A stretch of 9,752 nucleotides of DNA from JAZDJJ01 sp043804035 (GCA_043804035.1 JAZDJJ010000036.1:1-9752), one strand, 5' to 3'; counted from the stretch's first letter, positions 1 through 7,555 are shown. A program made the numbers and translations. Notes: a model not told the origin generated them from the letters alone.

Positions 1-11
1 TCGCAATGACG
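1..11. repeat. Right arm of a second palindromic repeat copy, cut by the window edge
   Basis: TCGCAATGACG at 1-11 is identical to the right outer arm of the element at 23-139 and is separated from that element's left arm by 11 bases. It is best read as the end of another copy lying mostly upstream of the window. It could instead pair with 23-33 to form a short hairpin. Confidence 0.6.
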
Positions 12-22
12 CTCAATTTAAA

Positions 23-139
23 CGTCATTGCGAGGGGTTGCCTAAAACCCGAAGCAATCTTTGTCCTTGCTATTTGGTTACTGAGCTTGCCGAAGTAAGA
101 GATTGCTTCCCCTTCGCTCCGCTTTGTGTCGCAATGACG
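23..139. repeat. Nested palindromic interspersed repeat element
   Basis: The outer arms CGTCATTGCGA (23-33) and TCGCAATGACG (129-139) are perfect 11-bp inverted repeats. A second perfect 10-bp pair, GAAGCAATCT (51-60) and AGATTGCTTC (100-109), is nested inside. A small hairpin GGGTT/AACCC (35-39 with 46-50) sits between outer and inner left arms. The innermost loop holds a sequence with TTACT/AGTAA ends (78-98) that resembles another common short repeat. The element can fold into a branched cruciform or RNA. Repeats with CGTCATTGCGA ends and GAAGCAATCT inner arms are known to be scattered in many bacterial genomes. It has no coding capacity, so if it is mobile it must move in trans. Confidence 0.8.
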
Positions 140-260
140 AAACTAATTTTTGGGACTGCCTAATGATAATGTTTTTTTAAAAAGATAGCGAAAATACAGA
201 GAAAAATCGTAATGAATTATAGATAGGACTTACGCAAAAAACTACAATGAGCCAGAGATT

Positions 261-295
261 CACTGATTTTTTTATTGTTCATCAATAAGTCAGTG
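261..295 (-). terminator. Imperfect stem-loop downstream of the minus-strand gene cluster
   Basis: CACTGA (261-266) pairs with TCAGTG (290-295) and TTATTG (272-277) pairs with CAATAA (283-288), leaving a 5-base loop and an asymmetric bulge. It lies about 65 bp past the stop codon of the small exported protein, so it could stabilise or end that transcript. There is no U-tract directly after it on the minus strand, so it is not a classical intrinsic terminator. Confidence 0.25.
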
Positions 296-359
296 GTAAA
301 AACAAACTTCTCCATAACTCCTATTCATATAAAAAAGTTTAAATTAAATCGGATAGATT

Positions 360-800
360 TTATTTCTTCTTTTTTGTTTTTAGAGTTCCGGTAAATGAAT
401 ATTCTTTTTTTACTTTTTCTTTTTTGGACAATATGATTGTACCTTTAATATCATCACCGGTTACAGTTCCTTCCCATTTCAGTTCTTCTTCCCATGAATT
501 TTTGCCCGTGGCTACAAAGGAAAATATTTTTTCTCCACTGGCAGAATCAATAGTTGCGGAATAAACCGCAGAGGCGATATCATATTCGTTCTTTGTATAT
601 TTAGAATTCAGTTTTTCTAATTTGAAACTAATTTTATCCGGATTGGGCTTCCCGGGTTTTTTCTTACCTGTCTCTATTATTTCAATTGTGAATACTTTTC
701 CGACAAGAAATTTGTCTTTTTCTTTTTTTTCTTTTGCTTGTCCGTAAGCGGAAGAGATAGATATCAATCCTGCAACTGTAAAAATGAAAATGTTTTTCAT
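360..800 (-). CDS. Small lysine-rich exported protein, function unknown
   Basis: I do not recognise the family. The 146-residue protein begins with a short basic start and a hydrophobic stretch (residues 3-18) ending in an A-Y-G-Q-A segment, which fits a Sec signal peptide cleaved near residue 20-22, so it is probably periplasmic or outer-membrane associated. The mature part has about 30 lysines, a low-complexity K/E segment just after the signal, and a K-K-K-K C-terminus. Alternating polar and hydrophobic segments (residues 31-46, 86-98, 106-124, 131-141), with W-x-G-x-V-x-G spacing around 108-114, suggest a small beta-barrel or beta-sandwich; this is an inference from pattern only. It follows lptB by 63 bp and may have its own promoter in that gap. 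Confidence 0.75.
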   Translation of the reverse strand: MKNIFIFTVAGLISISSAYGQAKEKKEKDKFLVGKVFTIEIIETGKKKPGKPNPDKISFKLEKLNSKYTKNEYDIASAVYSATIDSASGEKIFSFVATGKNSWEEELKWEGTVTGDDIKGTIILSKKEKVKKEYSFTGTLKTKKKK

Positions 801-829
801 ATAAATAAGAAGATTTAAAATGAGTTTGA

Positions 830-837
830 CAAAAATA
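830..837 (-). promoter_or_regulatory. Possible -7 box for the small exported protein
   Basis: The minus strand reads TATTTTTG here, an exact match to the Bacteroidota -7 form TAnnTTTG, 29 bases before the ATG at 800. No convincing TTG or TTTG element was found at the -33 position. In such AT-rich DNA a chance match is quite possible. Confidence 0.3.
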
Positions 838-863
838 ATAAAAAGATTTAAAGTGATAAGATG

Positions 864-1586
864 TTATCTGAGTTCAAATTTTTCTCCGAGATAAATTTTT
901 CTTACTTGTTCATCGTTTGCAAGTTCGTGTGAAGTGCCGAATTTGAGTATGCTGCCTTCAACAAGAAGATAAGAACGGTCAGTGATGCTCAGTGTTTCGT
1001 GGACATTGTGGTCGGTGATGAGGATGCCGATGTTTCTGGCTTTAAGTCCTGCAACAATACGTTGGATGTCTTCCACAGCAATAGGATCAATACCGGCAAA
1101 AGGTTCGTCAAGCAAAATAAAATTTGGATTAGTGGCTAAACAACGAGCAATTTCTGTTCTGCGTCTTTCTCCTCCTGAAATAATATCTCCCATGCTTTTG
1201 CGTATTTTCTGCAAACCAAATTCGTTAAGCAGATTTTCCAACCGATGTCTTTGTTCTTCTTTACTGAGATTACTCATTTGTAGCACAGCGAGAATATTAT
1301 CCTCAACACTCAACTTGCGAAATACTGATGCTTCCTGAGGAAGATAACTAATTCCTTTTTGTGCGCGTTTGTACATTGGTTCATTTGTAATGTTCTCATC
1401 ACTAAGAAAAATTTTTCCTTCATTGGGTTTTATTAGTCCAACTGTCATATAAAATGTAGTGGTTTTTCCTGCTCCGTTGGGACCAAGCAAACCAACAATT
1501 TCTCCTTGTTCTACTTCAATGGAAACATTGTTGACTACTGCGCGATTTTTGTATCGCTTGACGAGATTTTGAGTGCGAAGTATCAT
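864..1586 (-). CDS. lptB: LPS export ABC transporter ATP-binding protein LptB
   Basis: Cytoplasmic ATPase that drives extraction of lipopolysaccharide from the inner membrane with LptF and LptG. The 240-residue length is normal for LptB. Walker A is G-P-N-G-A-G-K-T at 35-42, the Q-loop glutamine is Q84 in L-P-Q-E-A-S-V-F, the signature is I-S-G-G-E-R-R-R at 136-143, and Walker B is F-I-L-L-D-E-P at 156-162 with catalytic E161. The switch histidine is H193 in I-T-D-H-N-V. The S-G-G-E-R-R-R signature, F-R-K-L after the Q-loop and T-D-H-N-V-x-E are typical of LptB rather than other ABC ATPases. The signature starts with I instead of the usual L, a mild change. No lptA, lptC or lptFG genes are adjacent. 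It lies 74 bp after the DUF5686-type gene. Confidence 0.93.
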   Translation of the reverse strand: MILRTQNLVKRYKNRAVVNNVSIEVEQGEIVGLLGPNGAGKTTTFYMTVGLIKPNEGKIFLSDENITNEPMYKRAQKGISYLPQEASVFRKLSVEDNILAVLQMSNLSKEEQRHRLENLLNEFGLQKIRKSMGDIISGGERRRTEIARCLATNPNFILLDEPFAGIDPIAVEDIQRIVAGLKARNIGILITDHNVHETLSITDRSYLLVEGSILKFGTSHELANDEQVRKIYLGEKFELR

Positions 1587-1660
1587 TCTGAGAAATTACG
1601 AATTTATGCGAAAATAAGAATTGTTTGTTATCTATCTGTCATCTTACATTCTAACGTGAA

Positions 1661-4219
1661 TTAGAAAATTATTTGCATAGTCCATCTTATTCCAATTTTA
1701 GGGATTTTGTTGCCGCCACTATTTATGTAGTTGTTAACATATTTATCATCAATATACGACAATCTCCACAATGCGTCAATGCGAAAAATCTTAAAGATAT
1801 TTTCCACACCTGCGCTCACTTCATAATAAGGTCCTTTGTCAAATGAAGAAAGTGTAGCAGGGAATTTGATTTCTTTTTTGTTTTTATTATTCACTGTTCC
1901 AATAATGGCTTTTCCTGTTATCACTTCTCTCCATCTCAATTTGCGCATCAATGGAATATGATTTAGGAAGAGCCCATCAAAATGGTGGAACATTTGCAAG
2001 GTAAGATATCGGTCGCTGCCAAACTCGTAATAGTTCATCATATTAAAAGCATATTGATCATAAATTACGGTTTCGTTTCCTCCGTGAAGTTCCAGTAAAG
2101 GAAAAGGAACGTCGCCCCATATCTGTCCTATTTCAATGATGTAGTCGGTGTAGCCGAGCAGTGGTATGATGCGAAAACGATCGTTAATGTTTAATGTTAA
2201 TTTATGATATTCATAATCGCTGTTAAGCACACCTCTCATTCCGTAAGTATACAGCAGTTGAATAACGGGATATCGTGTTCCCATTCCTGAACGTGAAAAA
2301 GTAAATTCAATATATTTTTCATCGTAAGCAAAACGTAAAAGAACGCGCGCTTCGGAAGTAGTAATACTATTTTTAAATCCAAGTATGCTGTCATTATATG
2401 GAAATCCAATTTGTCCTGTTGGTAGCAAGATACGGTTAATAAAAAAAAACTTAGAATTAAATCCTTGAAATAGTTCTAATTCATAATATGTTTTTATTTG
2501 CTGCACTTTTGTCAGCGTTATTGTATCAAGTGGATTTCTGCGAAAGACAGAAGCAAGGATATTGTCAGGAGTAAATGCGTTGATACTTTGTCCGAGAATT
2601 TCTAAATCATCTTTGTAATCTATTGACAATATCTGCCTCGGCTTTTTTGTAATGAATGTTTGGAAAGCAATATTGTACTTGATATTTTTATCTTTTAATC
2701 CGTATGCACCATAACCGGAGAGTTCAATCCATCGGCTGAAAGCATCAGTAGTTCTGCCACCCAATCTAAAACGATTTCCTTCCACTTTATTATAACTGTA
2801 TGTTTTGTAATAAGGACCAAACTCAATTTTTCCAATTGCCTTATAGCCATTAACGAAAAGATAAATCCAGTCGTACCATGTTTTATAGATGGGTAAAGTT
2901 TTAACAGTGTCCACCATTTTATAAATCTGTTTCTCATTTTTAGAAAGTGTGTCGTGTCGTGCTATCGTCCAAAAAGATTCATCTTTCATATTGGCACTAT
3001 CTTGTACTAAAACATTTTGCATGCGATTATAGAAATCATCTTCTCGCGGTTTGTTGATGACAAAGTTTTTGTAAGAAGTTGTTTTTCTTCCGTAGAATCC
3101 TGCTTGTCTGCTCTTCTTGCGAGTTTCATCTATCTTAAAATCAATGATGAGACGGTCATGGCTGAGCATCCATGTTGAATCAACAGATGTATATTCCTGT
3201 ACCACATTCAAAGCTTTCACAAAGTTGAGATTCACATTATCAGGAACTGTCATTTCAATCCGCCTTACAGCAAAAGAAGTATCTGCTACCCACATATTTC
3301 CGGAAAAAGTAAACTCTTGTTGTCGCCTTGGTTTGAACTGTAATTGATAACAACGATTGTTTCCCACAAGCATACTGTCAATAAGATAATACTTATAATA
3401 AATAAGCGCATTATCGGAAATAGGACTTGGAAATTGTTTTCCGAAGACAAGAATGTTATTGTCGTAAAGATTTACATTCTGATACATCTCGCCCATGAAC
3501 TGAGATATACTCGCATCCTGAAATCCTGACAATTTGTTTGCTTTGATAATTTCCTTTTTGTTTCTTGGGTTTCTGCGATAATAATAATCTGATAATGATT
3601 CTGAAAGCAAAAGAGGAAGATAGGGTTTTTCAGTTACACTGGTGCTGTCAATATAATCAAACACAAACTTAATTGGCTTGAGCATTTTTTTATTTTTTAC
3701 AGAAACAGGAATGTTATTCATATCAAACTCAATCTTATTGTACACTTCGTATTCATAAGCAGAAAGTTTTTTTCTGTCATTCTTGTCTTTGTTATCTATT
3801 ACTTTTCTCAAGATGCGATGAGCAGGATTTTCACCGGGCAAAATGATTACTTCCTGCAGAGCAATTTGATCGGGATAGAGGAAGATGTTAATTATTTGTG
3901 AAATATTTTTCTTTACTGCAACTTTTTTGATTTTATATCCGATATAGGAAATTTCAATGCTATCGGTGGGAGCAGAAGCCGAAATAGAAAAGTTTCCATC
4001 CACATCCGAAGTAGTAAATGGTTTTCCACCTTTGAATTTTATGTTGACAAATGGTAATGGTTCGCGAGTTTCAGCATCATAAATAATACCGGAAACCTTG
4101 GTACCCTGAGCGAAAACAAATTCTTCTCCCTGTAAAAAAAAGAATAATAAGAATGTCAGAATGGAAAATGGAAAATGAAAATAATATTTGAATTTTATAT
4201 TTTGTGTTTTTCTCATCAT
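1661..4219 (-). CDS. DUF5686-type outer-membrane protein with CarboxypepD_reg-like domain
   Basis: The protein has 852 residues. A basic N-terminus and hydrophobic core (17-30) end in F-A-Q near residue 38, consistent with a signal peptide. Residues about 41-115 form a carboxypeptidase regulatory-like beta-sandwich: V-S-G-I-I-Y-D, E-P-L-P-F-V-N-I, D-V-D-G-N-F and I-S-Y-I-G-Y are its usual motifs. The segment L-Q-E-V-I-I-L-P-G-E-N-P-A-H-R-I-L (121-137) is a hallmark of DUF5686 proteins. The C-terminal half alternates aromatic and polar strands and ends in phenylalanine, as expected for an outer-membrane beta-barrel. The architecture recalls TonB-dependent receptors, but no plug domain is visible and the function is not known. 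A start at the second Met (4216) is equally possible. The gene begins 10 bp after the pdxH stop, so co-transcription is likely. Confidence 0.88.
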   Translation of the reverse strand: MMRKTQNIKFKYYFHFPFSILTFLLFFFLQGEEFVFAQGTKVSGIIYDAETREPLPFVNIKFKGGKPFTTSDVDGNFSISASAPTDSIEISYIGYKIKKVAVKKNISQIINIFLYPDQIALQEVIILPGENPAHRILRKVIDNKDKNDRKKLSAYEYEVYNKIEFDMNNIPVSVKNKKMLKPIKFVFDYIDSTSVTEKPYLPLLLSESLSDYYYRRNPRNKKEIIKANKLSGFQDASISQFMGEMYQNVNLYDNNILVFGKQFPSPISDNALIYYKYYLIDSMLVGNNRCYQLQFKPRRQQEFTFSGNMWVADTSFAVRRIEMTVPDNVNLNFVKALNVVQEYTSVDSTWMLSHDRLIIDFKIDETRKKSRQAGFYGRKTTSYKNFVINKPREDDFYNRMQNVLVQDSANMKDESFWTIARHDTLSKNEKQIYKMVDTVKTLPIYKTWYDWIYLFVNGYKAIGKIEFGPYYKTYSYNKVEGNRFRLGGRTTDAFSRWIELSGYGAYGLKDKNIKYNIAFQTFITKKPRQILSIDYKDDLEILGQSINAFTPDNILASVFRRNPLDTITLTKVQQIKTYYELELFQGFNSKFFFINRILLPTGQIGFPYNDSILGFKNSITTSEARVLLRFAYDEKYIEFTFSRSGMGTRYPVIQLLYTYGMRGVLNSDYEYHKLTLNINDRFRIIPLLGYTDYIIEIGQIWGDVPFPLLELHGGNETVIYDQYAFNMMNYYEFGSDRYLTLQMFHHFDGLFLNHIPLMRKLRWREVITGKAIIGTVNNKNKKEIKFPATLSSFDKGPYYEVSAGVENIFKIFRIDALWRLSYIDDKYVNNYINSGGNKIPKIGIRWTMQIIF

Positions 4220-4229
4220 TGTTCTTAAA

Positions 4230-4910
4230 TCAAAATAGCAAAAGATGAAATATTAAAAGAGGAAACAACCGCTGAATATGCCAGATATTATCTTGTTGTA
4301 GTTCATATCGGATACGGTCGTGCAGGCGATTTATTCTTCCTTGCCAGAACTCCATATTTGTTGGCGATAAACGAAATCCACCCCAACAAGCAGGACGAGG
4401 GATAGGTTTGTTTTTATATTGGTGTTCTATTTCGTTTACTTTTATTTCCAAATCCTTTCTGCTTGCAAGTATACAACTCTGAGCAGAAGCTATTGCACCG
4501 ATCTGACTTCCACGCGGACGACTCTGAAAATAAGTATCCGATTCTTCAGAAGAAACCATATACACTTTTCCTTCTATTCTCACTTGTCGGAATAATTCGT
4601 GCCAGAAAAAAGTTAGTGAAGCATAGTTATTGTTTTCCATCTCTTTGCTTTTTCGGCTTTCGTAGTTTGTAAAAAAAACAAATCCCCTTTCATCAAATCC
4701 TTTCAGCAGCATAACTCTGCCGGAAGGTTTTCCATCTGCGCTTACCGTAGAGAGGTGCAAGGCGTTAGGTTCGCTCACTTTATTTTTTACGGCTTCTTCA
4801 AACCATTTTTCAAATTGCAAAAAAGGACTCTCTGCAATATCTTTCTCATTTATTCCACGAGAAATATATTCGTTTCGGAAATTAGCAACTAACTGGCGAA
4901 TGGATTTCAT
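4230..4910 (-). CDS. pdxH: Pyridoxamine 5'-phosphate oxidase
   Basis: FMN-dependent cytoplasmic enzyme that oxidises pyridoxamine or pyridoxine 5'-phosphate to pyridoxal 5'-phosphate, the last step of vitamin B6 synthesis and salvage. Family motifs run in order: R-V-M-L-L-K-G (65-71), T-N-Y-x-S-R-K-x-K-E (81-90), F-W-x-x-L-x-R-Q-V-R-I-E-G (102-114), S-R-P-R-G-S-Q-I-G-A (130-139), W-G-G-F-R (176-180), E-F-W-Q-G-R (187-192) and N-R-L-H-D-R (194-199). The last holds the Arg and His that bind substrate in the E. coli enzyme. Family members usually stop just after an R-L-x-P sequence. Here that sequence (R-L-F-P, ending at 217) is followed by nine extra hydrophobic residues. The gene starts 30 bp after pcm. 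No Shine-Dalgarno sequence is visible. Confidence 0.95.
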   Translation of the reverse strand: MKSIRQLVANFRNEYISRGINEKDIAESPFLQFEKWFEEAVKNKVSEPNALHLSTVSADGKPSGRVMLLKGFDERGFVFFTNYESRKSKEMENNNYASLTFFWHELFRQVRIEGKVYMVSSEESDTYFQSRPRGSQIGAIASAQSCILASRKDLEIKVNEIEHQYKNKPIPRPACWGGFRLSPTNMEFWQGRINRLHDRIRYELQQDNIWHIQRLFPLLIFHLLLF

Positions 4911-4940
4911 TTGAAAAAAGATTTTATAATTGACTTTTAA

Positions 4941-5597
4941 TCATTGTGCTTTTTCTGAAACAAGCGGAACAAAACGAAAATCTCCGTGTTGGGTTTCACT
5001 GAATTCGTTCTCCGAAATTTTCCCAATGCTTATCATCGTTTGCACTTCTTCTCCAACAGGAATAACAAGAATACCTCCAACCTTTAATTGCTTTTTTAAT
5101 TCTTCAGGAACAAAAGGAGCTCCTGCGGTAACTAATATTTTATTGAAAGGGGCAAATGCTGCCAATCCCTGATAGCCATCGCCATAAAAAAATTTAGGAT
5201 GATAGTTCATCAACGGGAGAACTGTTTTAGTTTTATCAAAAAGAATACGTTGACGTTCAACGGTAAAAACTCTTGCTCCCATTTCAAGTAACACACAAGT
5301 TTGGTATCCGCTGCCTGTACCTATTTCAAGAACTTTTTCTCCTTTATTTATTTGCAGAAGTTGCGTTTGAAAAGCAACAGTGTAGGGCTGAGAAATGGTC
5401 TGTCCGGCTGCAATAGGAAAAGCATTATCTTCGTAAGCAAATTTCACAAAAGTAGTATCCATGAAATAATGACGAGGAATTTTTTTTATTGCTTGCAAAA
5501 CATTTTTGTCGGTGATACCTTTCCTTGTTAATTCTATGACTAACTTTATGCGGAGCCCTTTGTGGCGGTAGGTATCTATGAATTGATTAGATAACAC
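4941..5597 (-). CDS. pcm: Protein-L-isoaspartate O-methyltransferase, GTG start
   Basis: Repair enzyme that methylates isoaspartyl residues in aged proteins using S-adenosylmethionine. The 218-residue protein has the family segment A-Y-E-D-N-A-F-P-I-A-A-G-Q-T-I-S-Q-P (54-71), SAM-binding motif I V-L-E-I-G-T-G-S-G-Y-Q (89-99), G-D-G (139-141), a motif reading K-I-L-V-T-A-G-A-P (153-161), and the C-terminal F-V-P-L (209-212). The start codon is GTG at 5597. I chose it because no in-frame ATG lies between it and the conserved region, and it gives the usual N-terminal helix with K-G-I-T-D-x-x-V-L-x-A-I. It is the first gene of the minus-strand group and faces the oxidoreductase gene across 40 bp. 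Confidence 0.94.
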   Translation of the reverse strand: MLSNQFIDTYRHKGLRIKLVIELTRKGITDKNVLQAIKKIPRHYFMDTTFVKFAYEDNAFPIAAGQTISQPYTVAFQTQLLQINKGEKVLEIGTGSGYQTCVLLEMGARVFTVERQRILFDKTKTVLPLMNYHPKFFYGDGYQGLAAFAPFNKILVTAGAPFVPEELKKQLKVGGILVIPVGEEVQTMISIGKISENEFSETQHGDFRFVPLVSEKAQ

Positions 5598-5612
5598 AAA
5601 AAAATAATTATT

Positions 5613-5620
5613 TATTTTTG
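5613..5620 (+). promoter_or_regulatory. Candidate -7 box for the oxidoreductase gene
   Basis: TATTTTTG matches TAnnTTTG exactly, 17 bases before the ATG at 5638, implying a very short leader of roughly 10 bases. The nearest upstream TTG (5583-5585) is 27 bases away, further than the usual spacing, so only the -7 part is supported. Confidence 0.4.
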
Positions 5621-5628
5621 CAAATGTA
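5621..5628 (-). promoter_or_regulatory. Candidate -7 box for pcm
   Basis: Read on the minus strand this is TACATTTG, an exact TAnnTTTG match, 23 bases before the GTG at 5597. It directly abuts the plus-strand box at 5613-5620, so the two boxes form one 16-bp palindrome-like unit. No clear -33 element was seen in the start of the oxidoreductase gene. Confidence 0.4.
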
Positions 5629-5637
5629 TAAAATGAT

Positions 5638-6609
5638 ATGATAAAAATCGGATTACTTGGAGTTGGTCATTTAGGAAAGATTCATCTGAAATTGCTCAGA
5701 GAAATTTCTTCATTTCAGATTATCGGTTTTTTTGATACAGATAAAGAAAAATCTGACAAGACAGCAAATGAATTTGCTGTTACATCTTTTGATTCATTAG
5801 ATAGTTTGCTGGAACAATGTGATGCAATAGATATTGTTACTCCAACCATTACACATCATGCTTTTGCCGTAAAAGCGATAAAAAATTTCAAACATCTTTT
5901 TATTGAAAAACCATTGTGCAGCACAACTGAAGAAGCAAAACAAATTATGACTCTTGCTGAAGAAGCAAATGTGAAAGTGCAGGTAGGGTATGTTGAAAGA
6001 TTTAACCCCGCATTCCTTGCCGCAAAAAATTATTTTGACAAGCCATTGTTCATAGAGGCACATCGGCTTGCACAATTTAATCCACGGGGAACTGATGTGT
6101 CGGTTGTGCTTGACCTGATGATACATGATATTGATATTGTGCTGAATGTTGTAAAATCAAAAGTGAAAAAGATTAACGCCAGCGGTGTGGCAGTAGTAAG
6201 TGATACGCCCGATATTTCAAATGCACGAATTGAGTTTGACAATGGTGCAGTAGCCAACATTACTGCAAGTAGGATTTCAATAAAAAATATGCGCAAGATG
6301 AGATTCTTCCAGCGGAATGCTTATATTTCTGTGGACTTTTTAGAAAAGAAAACAGAAATTGTTCGTCTGAAAAATATCATCGGAAAACCGGATCCTTTTG
6401 CTATTACGATTGACCTTGGAAATGATAAAGGCGTAAAGCAAATATTCTTTGACAATCCTAAAATAGAATCAACCAACGCAATAAAAATGGAACTTGAATC
6501 ATTTGCAGTATCTATCCTTGAAGATAAAAAAACATCAGTAACCGTTGAAGATGGTTACCACTCCCTTGATATTGCCTATAAGATTATTGAAAAAATGGAA
6601 GCAAAATGA
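5638..6609 (+). CDS. Gfo/Idh/MocA-family NAD(P)-dependent oxidoreductase
   Basis: The 323-residue cytoplasmic enzyme has an N-terminal Rossmann fold: G-L-L-G-V-G-H-L-G-K-I-H (5-16) binds the dinucleotide, and acidic D33 at the end of the second strand favours NAD over NADP. E-K-P-L (90-93) carries the conserved family lysine, and D-L-M-I-H-D-I-D (159-166) carries the usual catalytic Asp/His region. Substrate cannot be read directly. From memory, close relatives with the F-N-P-R-G-T-D and M-I-H-D-I-D-I-V-L segments are found in lipid A gene clusters, and GnnA, a UDP-GlcNAc 3-dehydrogenase, belongs to this superfamily. A sugar-nucleotide substrate is therefore a reasonable guess but not proven. 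The stop codon overlaps the next gene by ATGA. Confidence 0.9.
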   Translation: MIKIGLLGVGHLGKIHLKLLREISSFQIIGFFDTDKEKSDKTANEFAVTSFDSLDSLLEQCDAIDIVTPTITHHAFAVKAIKNFKHLFIEKPLCSTTEEAKQIMTLAEEANVKVQVGYVERFNPAFLAAKNYFDKPLFIEAHRLAQFNPRGTDVSVVLDLMIHDIDIVLNVVKSKVKKINASGVAVVSDTPDISNARIEFDNGAVANITASRISIKNMRKMRFFQRNAYISVDFLEKKTEIVRLKNIIGKPDPFAITIDLGNDKGVKQIFFDNPKIESTNAIKMELESFAVSILEDKKTSVTVEDGYHSLDIAYKIIEKMEAK

Positions 6610-7454
6610 GAAAAATTATTTTTAATATAGCCATTCTTCTTTTAATATTTATTTCATCTTGTAACAAAGAAGAACCTATTCCCGCCTACATTCGCATCAA
6701 TCAAATTAATTTTATTACTGATTATGCCACCAAAGGAAGCAGCTCAAATAAAATTGTGGATGCATGGGTTTATGTTGACGGTAAAAGTGTGGGAACTTTT
6801 GAACTGCCTGTAACATTTCCTGTGCTGGCAGAAGGAACAAAAGATATTATAGTATATCCGGGCATCAAAGAGAATGGAATTTCTGTAACACGTATTCAAT
6901 ATCCGTTCTACAACATATTTGAACAAAAGCAATCGTTGGTTCCTGCCGAAATCACTGTACTAAATCCAGTAACTGATTATGTTCCATCTGCCGATTTTGC
7001 ATGGATAGAAGATTTTGAAGGAAGTGGAATAAGTTTATGCGATACTATGGGCTCCGACACCACCATGAAACTGATAACAGATAAGAACATTGTTTTTGAA
7101 AGGAATGGATGTGGAGGAGTTTTTTTGAGCGGCAACAATATTTTTTATCAGGGAATTACTTGTAATAAATATGTTTTGTCGGTACCTTGTCGGGCATTTC
7201 TTGAATTGGATTATAAATGCAACAAGTTCTTTGCTGTTGGAATTGTTGCTTATAGTTCTTCAAATATATTAGGACAAGTTTCATCGGGAATAATTAATGC
7301 AAAAGAAACATGGAATAAAATTTATATGAATTTGTCTAATGAAATAAATTTATTTCCTAACGCAACAAGTTTTGCAATTTATTTTGCAATGCTCAATACC
7401 GACACTTCCACTCCTGCTTATTTATATTTAGACAACATCAAACTTATTCACTGA
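6606..7454 (+). CDS. Predicted surface or periplasmic lipoprotein, function unknown
   Basis: I do not recognise the family. The 282-residue protein starts with a basic residue, a hydrophobic stretch (5-16) and a lipobox I-S-S-C with lipid-modified Cys19. The residues after it are N-K-E-E-P. An acidic run close behind the cysteine resembles lipoprotein export signals that send Bacteroidota lipoproteins to the cell surface, so surface exposure is possible. The mature part looks all-beta and has W-V-Y-V-D-G-K-S-V-G-T-F-E-L-P (54-68), typical of a small Ig-like or PEGA-like fold. The C-terminal half (about 130-282), with W-I-E-D-F-E-G and an ending Y-L-Y-L-D-N-I-K-L, looks like a jelly-roll carbohydrate-binding-type domain. 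The ATG overlaps the preceding stop (ATGA), suggesting translational coupling with the oxidoreductase. Confidence 0.85.
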   Translation: MRKIIFNIAILLLIFISSCNKEEPIPAYIRINQINFITDYATKGSSSNKIVDAWVYVDGKSVGTFELPVTFPVLAEGTKDIIVYPGIKENGISVTRIQYPFYNIFEQKQSLVPAEITVLNPVTDYVPSADFAWIEDFEGSGISLCDTMGSDTTMKLITDKNIVFERNGCGGVFLSGNNIFYQGITCNKYVLSVPCRAFLELDYKCNKFFAVGIVAYSSSNILGQVSSGIINAKETWNKIYMNLSNEINLFPNATSFAIYFAMLNTDTSTPAYLYLDNIKLIH

Positions 7455-7555
7455 TTATTTATTACCAAAAAAATTGTGAATAGTTTCATTTATTCAGCCA
7501 ACAATATTTTCAGAACTGATTCGTTATCGTTAATGTTAATTTTTATTTTTCCTAC

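Larger units (their letters stand above)
1..359. other. Intergenic region with palindromic repeats
   Basis: No coding sequence is supported here. The left 140 bases are made of palindromic interspersed repeat sequence: a lone right arm at 1-11, then a complete nested element at 23-139. The rest is AT-rich with one imperfect stem-loop near 261-295. It lies downstream of the minus-strand gene ending at 360, so it may contain that gene's 3' end. No tRNA or other recognisable RNA gene was seen. Confidence 0.8.

Noticed and set aside
982..1338. Plus-strand open frame of 118 codons within lptB
   Set aside because: It lies entirely antisense to a well-supported ABC ATPase and its product has no recognisable motif, so it is a shadow frame.
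1587..1660. Separate promoter for lptB
   Set aside because: The best match is TATTTTCG, one base off TAnnTTTG and without an upstream element, which is not enough in AT-rich DNA.
4220..5637. Novel gene system made of pcm, pdxH and the DUF5686-type gene
   Set aside because: The genes are common housekeeping or envelope genes. Close spacing supports shared transcription but not a shared new function.
6030..6296. Minus-strand open frame of 88 codons with a hydrophobic start
   Set aside because: It is antisense to the conserved core of the oxidoreductase; the apparent signal peptide is a by-product of the opposite strand's codons.
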